From Lycium barbarum (taxonomy: Eukaryota > Streptophyta > Magnoliopsida > Solanales > Solanaceae), in NCBI RefSeq assembly GCF_019175385.1, contig NC_083344.1:6982965-7046964 (forward strand): a stretch of DNA of 64,000 bases, written 5' to 3'. Under the pieces are notes generated by a model. The model saw only the letters and a list, made by a program, of their open reading frames with translations. It was not told the origin of the DNA and made no database searches. Of this stretch, positions 12,519 to 22,258 are shown piece by piece. Position 1 is the first letter of the stretch; the number at the start of each line of letters is the position of its first letter. Both the position numbers and the translations under genes were made by a program.

Positions 12519-13666
12519 CAGTGGCGGATCCAGGATTTAAAGTTAATGGGTCCTCTCTGCGTTAAGCGTAAACCTAAAACTAATCACGAAATTATCATAG
12601 TAAGAAGGTACACATCTGATTAATAACATTTAAAACTATCTTAAATTAATGCCATACTTTAATATTTTGTTTTTATTATTTCACCTATTATTTTTCTATA
12701 ATTTAATGTAAAGTAATTTGAATTTATCGATTACTTTTAAAAAAATAAAAGATTTTAAAATTATTCTATTCATCATAAATATTAAGCTACTCAAAGAACG
12801 TGAATATGATAAACAAAAGAATTCTTAGGTATTAAATTGCTGACCTATTTTCAGAAGGGTTTCTCATAAGTTTGATATCATTAGTGGATTTTGTTCTTGT
12901 TTCTGCACATACTTGTTAGGAAGTGAAAAGAAAATGAGAGAGGAAGATAAATCTATTTTGACTTAATTTAACTAGTATCAACACTACCAATGATAGTGAA
13001 AATGTAACACCTATGTATGATCCTCCTTAGTGTATAATACTCCCTCTGTTTCAATTAATGTGAACGTATCACTATTTTGGGGGTCTACGAGGTGGTTCTT
13101 TGGCCACATTTTCCTTAATTTTTTCTTAATTATTTGAATTATGAATTATCATGACTTAGAATATTTTTTATGTAGTTTCTAACTATATAAATTTCATTTT
13201 TACAAACTTGAAAAATTTATGTCAAAATTTACGGTCAAAGTTATAAAGTTTGACCGTCGTACTCCGAAAAAGTTCATATAAATTGAAACGGAGGGAGTAA
13301 TATATCACATTTAAACCAAAAAAAAAAAAAGAGCGAGCGAGAGAGAGAGAGAGAGATAGAACAAGGAGTTAATGGGATGAATAAAAAGGAAATAAACATT
13401 AATGTGAAAGTGGGACTGAAAAAGAAAGGGAAATATAGAATATTATGTGATCAATTATCGGATATTGTTGAAAAGGAGGATTGAACCCTCAACCCTACAA
13501 CCAAAAAATGACCTTTGGCCCATAGCACCTAGCGCTTCTTTATGTCAATGGGTGCTAACTCATCTATATACCTTAATTCTATGAAACTTTTACATAATTA
13601 ACAAATTTTTAATTGAAGTTATTGGGTGCTTAAGCACCCATAAGGGTACACGTGGGTCCGCCCTTG
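12519..13666. mobile_element. Non-autonomous hAT element, 1148 bp, carrying a Stowaway
   Basis: Left end CAGTGGCGGATCCA; right end reverse-complemented CAAGGGCGGACCCA. The flanks catatgta (12511-12518) and catatata (13667-13674) match at 7 of 8, a hAT-size target duplication. A Stowaway MITE sits inside at 13040-13297. No transposase. Same broad family as the elements at 1162, 27371 and 30390. Confidence 0.8.
13040..13297. mobile_element. Stowaway MITE, 258 bp
   Basis: Terminal inverted repeats CTCCCTCTGTTTCAATT and, reverse-complemented, CTCCCTCCGTTTCAATT, flanked by TA at 13038-13039 and 13298-13299. This is the standard Tc1/mariner-derived Stowaway structure. Nested inside the hAT element 12519-13666. 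Confidence 0.92.
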
Positions 13667-13667
13667 C

Positions 13668-13700
<33 letters not shown>

Positions 13701-13764
13701 CATATAGACACACACACACACACATATACACAGCTCCTTCGTTTTTTGTGGTTTTCTAACTATT

Positions 13765-14049
13765 CTAACTTCTTTTTTTTTGAGGTGTTATTTCGACCTT
13801 TTTTAATTTTTTTATTAATTCGTTTACTTCTTTATTTTTTGGAGTTTCTATATTAGCTCTTTTATCTTTAATTATTTTATCTAATTTTGTATTAACTTTA
13901 AGTAGTAATGAGATTATAGCAATATTCTGTTTTATTATTATTTGATCTGATTTAGCGGTAAGTATATTTTCCTTATAGTCTTGTGGTAAAGAAATGGATT
14001 TTTCTGTTAATTTTAAGGCTTCTATATGTGCTAAACTTGGTCCACTCAT
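13765..14049 (-). pseudogene. Pararetroviral ORF2 C-terminal part, copy 1
   Basis: A 94-codon frame rich in Lys, Ile and Leu with heptad-like spacing, ending just before a (TA)n(CA)n tract. Its first 60 or so residues are nearly identical to the frame at 14253-14480, showing a tandem duplication of about 430 bp. The sequence just upstream on the minus strand (14060-14250) matches the plus-strand ORF at 15786-16328 but carries stop codons. The presumed role is a small virion-associated or coiled-coil protein, by position only. Confidence 0.5.
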
Positions 14050-14252
14050 GAAAGAGAGATTGTTTTTAGCTATTCTATTGTCTTCTTTAATTCCCTAATA
14101 TCACTAGTTAAAACTTATACGTGTTGTGTTATCTGATCTACTATTTGGGTTGTCTTTATTTCTATTTCTTTTTGGTTTTTTTTTTGTAATAGCTTTGACT
14201 AGTTTTTCTATTTCGTTTTTTGTAGGTATTTTTTCTAAATTAAATTTATTAT

Positions 14253-14480
14253 TTAAAAACTGAATATTTTTGGAGTTTCTATATTAGCTCTTTTATCTTT
14301 AATTATTTTATCTAATTTTGTATTAACTTCTAGTAGTAATGAGATTATAGAAATATTATGTTTTAGTATTATTTGATATGATTTAGCAATAGGTATATAT
14401 TCCTTATAGTCTTGTGGTAAAGAAAGGGATTTTTCTGTTAATTTTGAGGCTTCTGTATGTGCTAAACTTGGTCCACTCAT
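14253..14480 (-). pseudogene. Pararetroviral ORF2 C-terminal part, tandem copy 2
   Basis: A 75-codon frame that repeats the start of the frame at 13765-14049 with a handful of substitutions. It diverges after a shared 'NIETPK' string. The tandem arrangement means the viral DNA was duplicated or replicated abnormally before or after integration. Confidence 0.5.
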
Positions 14481-14616
14481 GAAAGAGAGATTTCTTTTAG
14501 CTCTTCTATTGTCTTCTTTAATTACCTAATATCACTGGTTAAAACTTCTACCTGTTGTGTTACCTGATCTACTATTTGGTTTGTCTGACAAAAGGTTGCG
14601 TTCTCATATAAAATAA

Positions 14617-14820
14617 CTAATATGGTCTAAAATGTTTTTGTGTTTGTTTCTGAGAAGTTTTTCTAGATCTTATGTATCCTAGTAATCTATATTCTAATCC
14701 TGATATTATATCTATTAATTCTTGTAACCTCGGCTGATTTTCTTTAGAATTACTTAATCTAATATATTCTGGGTATAACCTATTTAGTTCTTGTTTAGCT
14801 TCTAAATAATAATTTCTCAT
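14617..14820 (-). pseudogene. Pararetroviral ORF2 N-terminal part
   Basis: A 67-codon frame starting at ATG 14820, four bases after the stop of the upstream ORF. That tight stop/start spacing is typical of caulimovirid polycistronic RNA. The protein is charged and probably helical. The frame stops early, and the downstream viral sequence has been replaced by the duplicated block at 14253-14480. Confidence 0.5.
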
Positions 14821-14823
14821 ATA

Positions 14824-15165
14824 TTATCCTAACGGAATAAACTTCGCTTGTCTTTCTATGTATCTAATATATTCTTCTGCTCTGAATATTTCGTCGTTTG
14901 TAAACTGTATTTCCCAAAGGAGATTATTTCTGAAACTTAGAATGTCTGTGTTAGTTTCTAGAGTTTCTCGGTGTACTGTTTCTAGGTAATTAACTTGATT
15001 AGTAAGAAATCTTCTTATTTTTCTAGTGTTTCTTAGTTTTTGTCGGGTAAGGTGTATCATACGATAATGAAAACTTATGTATTTACTAAAACTATGTTGT
15101 CTCATAGAACTTTGTCTAATATTAATTGATGGTCTTCGTTGTCTAGCAGTGAAAGATCGTCTCAT
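14824..15165 (-). pseudogene. Pararetroviral ORF1-like, 113 codons
   Basis: Begins at ATG 15165, about 33 bases downstream of the Met-tRNA primer binding site on the same strand, the usual place for the first viral gene. The product is very basic (many Arg) and ends in the residues IPLG. A partner copy with the related ending KIPLG lies on the plus strand at 15520-15782. Function unknown. Confidence 0.5.
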
Positions 15166-15197
15166 AAAATATAATCACAAGGTCCAAAAATCTTCTT

Positions 15198-15209
15198 GCT
15201 CTGATACCA
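15198..15209 (-). promoter_or_regulatory. Primer binding site for initiator Met-tRNA
   Basis: The minus strand reads TGGTATCAGAGC, the standard plant caulimovirid and LTR-retrotransposon sequence complementary to the 3' end of initiator tRNA-Met. It lies just upstream of the ORF1 start, as expected for position 1 of a pararetroviral genome. This motif fixes the orientation of the minus block. Confidence 0.75.
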
Positions 15210-15519
15210 AAGAAAGAGGGGGGTTTATGGTTTTTCAATATTAGTGGGTTATGGTTTTTCAATATTCTATAATTTCAAAGAAATTTCAAAGAACTCAGTG
15301 AAAAATTTAATGTGGTTTTTATCAAATGTTTAAACAATCCTACTCGGTACTTCCTCACTCCTAAATGTCCTATTATCATGTAGTTATATTTTTAAGTTTT
15401 CTGTTTATTATTATTATTATTATTATTTAGTAATCTGGACTCTGTCCAGTCATGAATCTTGTTACACTGTTCATCTCTTTTTCTTAGTCTTTGTTCTTAA
15501 TAACCACACCTCAGCCATA
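15210..15519. other. Noncoding leader between divergent viral blocks
   Basis: AT-rich, with a duplicated ggttatggtttttcaatatt near 15218-15264 and a (TTA)n run near 15404-15427. No gene seen. Probably the viral large intergenic/leader region of the minus block, joined to the plus block. Confidence 0.4.
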
Positions 15520-15782
15520 ACCATTGGTATTTATACAGAGATATAGAAAGGAGACGAGAATTAAAAAAAGTAAAAAAAGCTTTGAGCGCTTACTTAGAAG
15601 TAATAAATATAGAAGCACTGTCATCAATAATAGAAAATAGACTTTTACACAGTTTTATTAACCAAGAAACTATATCTGCAGTAATTTGGGAATTACAAGG
15701 TATAAGAGACAACATAGAACAATTTACACAAAAGATAAAGCATCAAAAGAAAGTTTGTAAAATAAAAATTCCATTAGGATAA
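15520..15782 (+). pseudogene. Pararetroviral ORF1-like copy on plus strand (no ATG)
   Basis: An open frame runs from about 15520 to TAA at 15780-15782 with no ATG. It ends KIPLG, the same kind of ending as the minus-strand ORF1. It is followed directly by the ORF2-like frame, preserving the viral gene order in the opposite orientation from 14617-15165. Confidence 0.45.
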
Positions 15783-15785
15783 TAA

Positions 15786-16328
15786 ACAAAGTCAGACAAA
15801 ATAGATACATTAAAAAATTTAGAATACTTAGACTTAAGAATATATCCAGAAAATACATATAGAATATTAAAAGACCATACTATTAAAAAGTGTAATTTCA
15901 GTAACGGAGAACATATACATAGTGAAGATAAACAATTTAATACATTAATAGATTTAATCATAAACCTTAGTGAAAGGACCCAAGAAAATAATAAAGATAC
16001 AGTTAGCATATTACACCTAATAGAATCTTCAAAAATTAAACAAAAGAAAATATTAGAAAAACTAGAACAAAATTTTGATTTCTTAAAATCACAAGAACTA
16101 GAGCTTGAGAGAAAAAATCAGTTTTTAAATAATAAATTTAATTTAGAAAAAATACCTACAAAAAACGAAATAGAAAAACTAGTCAAAGCTATTACAGAAA
16201 AACAAAAAAAAATAGAAATAAAGACAACCCAAATAGTAGATCAGATAACACAACAGGTAGAAATTTTAACCAGTTATATTAGGGAATTAAAGAATACCAT
16301 AGAAGAACTAAAAGAAATCTTCAATTAA
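15786..16328 (+). pseudogene. Pararetroviral ORF2-like, 180 codons, start codon lost
   Basis: Open for 180 codons to TAA 16326-16328 but without an initiator ATG: where a stop/start overlap would be expected after ORF1, the sequence reads taataaac. The protein is Lys/Glu/Ile/Leu-rich with long predicted coiled coils in its C-terminal half. Its C-terminal part is recognisable in the minus-strand sequence at 14060-14250, so the two blocks come from the same virus. Confidence 0.5.
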
Positions 16329-16339
16329 CTGTGAATTTC

Positions 16340-17250
16340 TGTCTTATTATTTTTTTTTTCGACATGTATTTGCTAGATGTTCAACACTTCCACAAGTAAA
16401 ATATTCTAGTCTATTTTTATAATTTCTCTCGGTCCTATATTTTCTTACATGTCTATTTTTATCTAAATAATGTTTTCTGGCTGCTGATTTTCTAAGTTAA
16501 TTGTTCTTTCTATTATGTTGAGAATAATTTCTATTATGTTGAGTTCTATACTTTCTATGTTTTTTCTTTTTATAATTATCTTTGTCATAACTCTGAGTAG
16601 TGTATACCATGCTTTTACAAAAGTTCATTTCATTTTGTTTTAATTGTTTTTGTATTTGTATATGAGTACATTTTTCTTATAGTATATCCATTATATGTTG
16701 TATTATATGTCCTATTGACCATTTTAGACTAGGGTTTTGTATTACTCCGTCTCTCTTATTCCATCTATCTTCTATTTCTCTTCCTAAGGCTCCTGGTAAT
16801 TTATTAAATAATTTTTTACCTAACTCTTGGTCAAAGGCATTTCCACTAATAGTACAATAATAAAAATAATCATTCAAAAATTTTAATATGAAACCAACTA
16901 CTTATCTTTAATTGTTCTAATTTTATTAAAGCATTTCTTTGCAATACCAACAATCTACTATTTGGGTCTTCTCCTGTAATTAAAGTATGTATCTTGTTAG
17001 TAAAATTATATGAATTTTCTCCCATGGATACTAAGAATTGGAATTCCATTGGGAAATTTTCTTTGTATGCTTCCTATAGTGCCTTTGTTGATTCTCCTAA
17101 AAATGTCTCTAGATATTTATATATTGTTTCTGCATCCGTGTCATTGTAGGTTTTTATATAGTCTGCTACTACTATTCCTTTCCAAAGGTTTATTACTAAA
17201 TTCCACCTTTGTGGATCATAGACCACTACCAGAATGTATAATAGATTGAC
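16340..17250 (-). pseudogene. Pararetroviral capsid-region fragment with zinc knuckle
   Basis: Minus-strand sequence in several frames. 17074-17331 contains a conserved capsid-like stretch ending at a TAG that interrupts an otherwise open frame continuing to about 16905. 16677-16877 is a further open piece, and near 16345-16400 the strand encodes a retroviral-type zinc knuckle (C-X4-H-X4-C visible, with the first cysteine replaced by Tyr). The role in an intact virus would be nucleic-acid packaging. Premature stops and at least two frame changes make it a relic. Confidence 0.5.
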
Positions 17251-17261
17251 AACAGACATGC

Positions 17262-17534
17262 TTGGTAGACAATTTATGGATATCACACAACAAGAGGGAT
17301 AATAAACATTTTGTAGCAACTTTAAACGCACTTTGCCAATATTTCACAGACAAAAATCAAGACAAAAAATTTAAATATTATGTGGTAGTTCATGGCAAGA
17401 CTAATGGTATTTTTCAAACTTGGCTTGAAGTTATAGCCTCTATTAAAGATATACAAAAAACTTTTTTCAAAGGATTTAATGATTTTACTGAGGCATTAGA
17501 TTATGCTAGAGGAATATTGGGTCCTAACTACTAA
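17262..17534 (+). pseudogene. Pararetroviral TAV/viroplasmin-type domain
   Basis: A 90-codon frame whose second half has the pattern of the caulimovirus viroplasmin / RNase H1 N-terminal-like domain: a YYVVVHG strand, then GIFQTW, then FFKGFNDFTEALDYA. In intact caulimovirids this belongs to the translational transactivator/inclusion body protein. It ends at TAA after 'GPNY'. Further coiled-coil sequence in the same orientation continues to about 18180 but contains stops. Confidence 0.6.
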
Positions 17535-18180
17535 ATTTCTTCAGCACTCAAACAAAACCCAGACAAAATTCCTCAATACAACATACAAACAAAGTGATTT
17601 TTTGTGATCATTGTTCCTCTATGACCGAAAGCCTTTAAAAGACTAAACCAGACAAATGAGACATTGATCCAAGAAAAAATGAAGTTATTAGAGCAAGTAA
17701 AGATGTTAGAACACAGACTACAAGCAGTCAAGTTCGAGTTGGCACAATCTCAGAGTTTTCCATCTTAGAAACACTAACACAAGGAGTTACATCTACAAAG
17801 AAAAGTGTACTTGCGAAGAAGAAAAAGAATGAGAAAATAGAGAATATAGTTAAACAGACATTAGAAAGATTTTTTCAAACAAAAGAAGAACAAGATAAAC
17901 ATATAGTCCAAAATCCTAGTCTAGAATTATCTCCAAGTCCAGGGATGTCACCAGTCCATAGTTCAGATCTTGAAGGAGACATGAAAAATTTTCAGAACAA
18001 TGCATTTCAAGACTCGTAGGATCCAAATGATGTAGATTCGGGAATGAGTTTTGATTTCATTGCACTACATAATTTAGACATGTAAGAGAGATAAATTAAT
18101 GGAAGAAGTAATCATGATAGACAAAGACAAAGAAAAAGGCAGATTCATGGAAAAAGCAAAAAAGAACTAGAAAACAATAT
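17535..18180 (+). pseudogene. Decayed continuation of the TAV region
   Basis: Short open pieces, for example near 17640-17765 with a heptad-type coiled coil and near 17800-18000 with Lys/Glu-rich sequence, are separated by stops. It is read as the eroded C-terminal part of the gene at 17262-17534. No independent gene is seen. Confidence 0.4.
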
Positions 18181-18410
18181 CAATAAAAGTGGCTTTATTA
18201 AAGCAACTTTAAGCTACAGCAAAGAACAGATCAGCAAAGGACAATAATATGAAATTTCTTCTGAAAGTTTCAAGTGTCGATGGGGCCCAAAGAGCACCCG
18301 GCTAAACTCAAAAGAACCTTTAATATTTTGAAATCCGGAGTTGAAGTCCGCCAGATGCCTATATATAGAGACCATTCGGTGAAGAAGGGATCGTCAACAA
18401 CACTCACGAC

Positions 18411-18450
<40 letters not shown>

Positions 18451-18480
18451 GAAAAGAAATAAAAAAAAAAGGTCACATTT
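18181..18480 (+). promoter_or_regulatory. Possible pararetroviral intergenic promoter remnant
   Basis: Downstream of the TAV relic, where caulimovirids place their genomic promoter, there is a TATA-like CTATATATAGAG near 18357-18368, followed by a (TA)n tract at about 18415-18447. Position and TATA are the only evidence. Confidence 0.3.
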
Positions 18481-20038
18481 TTCTAAAACATCAAATATTA
18501 TGAAATAAATTCATTTTCAAAAACAATTGATATTTCGGACTAGATATAGTATTATTGTTTGTAGTGTTGAATACTTTTTCTGCTGTGTTTTTTTAAAATA
18601 ATTTTTAATAATCTTTAGGTGTAAAAGTTATTTTTAATCACTTCTTTTGTTTAAGAAGTAACAGATTCTCGTATTTCAACATTTATCATGATTAACAGTA
18701 CCGTGCTAGTTCTAGTTGTTTGATAATGGCAACCTTCCTCATAAATAGAAGCTACTTGATAAAAAAGTACTCAGTAGTGTCCTGTTTTTGCACTCTTCCG
18801 ATTTAGTATAGTTCCGTGAACCATCAGCACCTTCGTACAAATTATGCATGCAATCAAGTTTTGAGTTGCAACATAAAAGCTTTACGACAGCCCCTAAAGA
18901 GAATGCGAGGAAACTGAAAAGGAGGTCTACAAGCTCGACCCCAGTTCTTCTGTATATAACACTTTTTTCTTACTTTTGCTAATTATATGCTGCATGTCTC
19001 ATAACTCAAATAGTATGAGCATGATGTTTATAGTTAGCTTATAGTATCATCAGAGCATGGTATCCGGAACTCTATGCATGCGCAAATACAACAAATTTTA
19101 AGAATTTAAAATAGAAATATGAATCACGCCAAATTCACAATTTCTTGATTAAACAGATGGTATAAAATTGAATTACTTAATGCCACATCAGTTTTAGGTG
19201 TGGTAAACAAATGTCGTCTCAGATTTGCATATTCGGTGTGAAGTACATAGAAATGGACCTCAATAGTTTCTAAAGTACTGGTGCTGAGTTGAAACAAACA
19301 CACTCAGCATAAGTAATCAAGCAACAATAATAATTCTCGATATAGAATATATGCATGTGTGGTTATTCTCTTGTATATGTTCTGAATTTAACTTTTGGCC
19401 CATGGATTAGTTTAGCACAGCCTTTTGATAATAGTTTCAGTGATGTCATTAGAATCAGATGTATGAGGATAATAAAATTTCCCAACTAACAATGTTCTTA
19501 TAATCACCATCTCCTAAGAAAAGATATAGTAGCAGTATTGTTAGAATCGTTACTATAGTATATGGTCTTCGCGGTTGATAGAATGTGCATTCAACACCAG
19601 TAGTGCGGACATCACAATGCCCACACAAGTGTTTTTAATTGAGAACGGATAAGTAATCGATTCTTTTAAACTACGTCATAAATGATTTTGACTATTACTC
19701 ATCTGGAATGTATTCTGCTGTAGTCTTTCATTTTTGAGCTATTAAAAACTCTGGGCTCAGTTATGTCTCAGCTTAGAGGCTGTAGCATCTTAGATCTTGA
19801 GTCGTGACAGAACAACACAGTGTAATAATAAAATCCAAAAGAGAGCAGGGCTGCCTTATGTTCTAAAGGGACGTTGGATATAAATACAAGCAGCATACAA
19901 GAGATGATGATATGTTCTAAAGGGATGTTGGATAGAAAAAACATACGTACGTGTGGTAAGCTGAAACCTTAACACAGTCAGCATAGGTAAACAAGCAACA
20001 TACAAGAGTGAAGAGATGATGGTTCGATTATGTTCCAC
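18481..20038. other. Intergenic, no gene seen
   Basis: AT-rich sequence without supported frames. Near 19855-20030 the strings 'atgttctaaagggaygttggata' and 'aagcaacatacaagag' each occur twice, indicating small local duplications in the 3' flank of the receptor-kinase pseudogene. Confidence 0.5.
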
Positions 20039-21653
20039 CTAGTAGCGACTACTGACAATATGGAGCCTAATCTTTTTCAGTGTTGAAAGAGCATCTTCCA
20101 TGCTAATTCTTGCATCAGGTCTCACTAAAGTGCAGCTCAAAGCTAATTCCATGATAGATAACATACATTGCATCTTTACGTCAATTTGATCATCCCTTGG
20201 CGATACCAAAATAGAATCTAACACCTTATGAATTCCACTAGGGAAGGGATCACTAAAACAACGTTGTATGCTCAATTCTCCAGTAAATATCTCATCACTT
20301 GGTCTCATCCTTGTAAACGTCTCCATTATCAAGATGCCAAAACCGTAAACATCACTGCTTGTGGATACTATTCCATCTTGACCATACTCTGCAATCGCAA
20401 TCGGAAATGATCATAAAAGATTCCTAAAAAATTTAAACAATATAAGAGAACTCTAAAATATTCTGATATACCTGGAGCAATATATCCAATGGTTGCAACT
20501 GTCCTTGTTTGAACAAAAGCCTCCCTGCACCTAACAATTTTGCAATGCCAAAATCACTAACATGAGCAACCATTTCTTGATCTAGCAAGACATTGCTTGG
20601 CTTCAAGTCACAATGCACCACAGGTGTTGAATAGCCATTGTGGAGATAGTCCATTGCAGATGCAACATCTATCATTATATCTAATCTCTGCAATAAGTCC
20701 AAGAACAAGTTGTGAGAGTATAACCATTTATCAAGTGTCCCATTGGGCATGTATTCCAACACCAGGGCTTTGAAATCAAGGTTGGAACAACTCGTTATGA
20801 CTTTGATCAGATTTCTGTGGCGAAGGTTCCGTAGTATCTCACATTCTGTGTCAAAACTTTTGAATGCACTCTCCAATTGGATATTGAAGACCTTTGCTGC
20901 GAAAAGGGTACCATCTTTAAATATCCCCTTGTAGACCATGCTGAAACTCCCATTACCAAGCAAGTTGCTTTCGTTGAATCCTTCTGTTGCATGTTCAAGT
21001 TCATAATAGGAAACTCTTTCATGTCCTTTTACCAAAGACACATCTGCTTGACCTATATTCTTCTTTGTCCTTAGCAAACTTAAAAATACATACGCGAGGG
21101 CTAATACGAGAAATGGCAGACCCACTATCAAAATGATGTACAAAACAAAGAATGCCTTTTTCCTCTTGGAAGATTGGATGGCACATGGTTTCACGTTAAA
21201 CCGGGAGTCACCACAAAGTGCATCATTGGACAAGAAAGATTGACCTGTAGTATTTGCAAAATAACCACCGGTTGGAATCTCTCCACTAAGTTTATTGAAT
21301 GAGAAGTTTAGGTATTTGAGATACACAAGAGCTTCTAAAGATTTTGGAATTTCACCACTAAGATTGTTATAGCAAAGATCCAAGAATTCCAATGCCAACA
21401 TTTTGCCAAACGAATTTGGAATAGGCCCATCTAATCTATTATGTGCCAGAGAAAGATTAATCAATTTGTCTAGACCCCCTAGAGTGCTAGGAATCTTACC
21501 AGAAAATTCATTTTTTGACAAATCAATCACTGCTGCAGCCTTTAAATTTCCAATTTCAAGTGGAATTTTCCCACTTAATAAATTGGATGAAACGTTGAAT
21601 ACTAGGAGATCTTGAAGGCTCCCCAAGCTTGCAGGTAAGCTTAAATTCAGCAT
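20039..21653 (-). pseudogene. Kinase half of the LRR-XII pseudogene, two exons
   Basis: Last LRRs, membrane segment (residues about 165-190 of this frame, followed by basic RTKK), glycine loop GNGSFSMV, invariant Lys in FAAKVF, HCDLKPSN loop and DFG. A single missing base after 'LLGAG' shifts the frame just past DFG. Exon 1 would end at 20472, the 83-bp intron 20389-20471 is phase 1, and exon 2 (20388-20039) carries the kinase C-lobe ending KKIRLHIVSSRY. Without the one-base deletion the exon junction reads P-E-Y-G, as in family members. Confidence 0.85.
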
Positions 21654-21670
21654 GTTGTTATCTAGATTAA

Positions 21671-21933
21671 GAGCCCGTTTGGATTGGCTTATAAGTTAGC
21701 TTATAAGTTGTTTTCAGCTTTTTTGAGTGTTTGGCTGGCCAGCTTAAAGTCATTTTATGCTTAAAATAAGCTCAAAAAAATAATTGAACCCATTTGACTT
21801 AGTTTATCTAAAGCAGCTTATAAGCTGAAAACAGCTTATAAGCCAAAAAAAATAAGTTGGACTACCCCAACTTATTTTTTTCAGCTTATAAGCTGCAAAC
21901 AGCTTTAAGCTGTAAGCCAATCCAAACGGGCTC
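21671..21933. mobile_element. PIF/Harbinger (Tourist-like) MITE, 263 bp, in LRR exon
   Basis: Terminal repeats GAGCCCGTTTGGATTGGCTTA at both ends (inverted), flanked by TAA at 21668-21670 and 21934-21936, the 3-bp target duplication of Harbinger elements. Inner copies of 'cagcttataagctg' make it strongly self-complementary. Removing it with one TAA rejoins the LRR reading frame perfectly (LRYL|NLDNN), so it landed in a coding exon. Confidence 0.92.
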
Positions 21934-22258
21934 TAAGATACCTCAAACTAGTAACTTCTCCTAAGCATGGCACGGAACCTGAAAACTGATTTCCTGATAA
22001 GTCTATTGCACCGAGATTCTTTAAATTGCATATAATATCTGGTATGGCTCCTTCTATCTTGTTTCTTTTTAGGTAAAATTCTTGAAGGTTCGACATGCCT
22101 TGGAGAGTATTTGGAATATCACCAGTAAACTCATTGTTAAACAAACTCATACGTATCACTCCAGTAAGATTACCATTTTCTCGAGGAATGACGCCCTTAA
22201 GTTTACAACTATCTCCGTTAAGCAAATTTAGAGAGTTGGAGAAATTCCCTATATATGT

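Larger units (their letters stand above)
13735..18480. other. Rearranged endogenous pararetrovirus (Caulimoviridae) locus
   Basis: Several blocks of caulimovirid sequence lie head to head: minus (13765-15209), plus (15520-16328), minus (about 16340-17250), plus (17262-18180). Support comes from a Met-tRNA primer binding site, small coiled-coil ORFs in the viral order, a capsid-region zinc knuckle and a viroplasmin/TAV-type domain. Reverse transcriptase and movement genes are not seen here. All frames are short or broken, so the locus cannot encode a virus. Small ORF1/ORF2 genes plus a separate TAV gene suggest a solendovirus-like or related genus, but genus assignment is weak. Confidence 0.7.
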
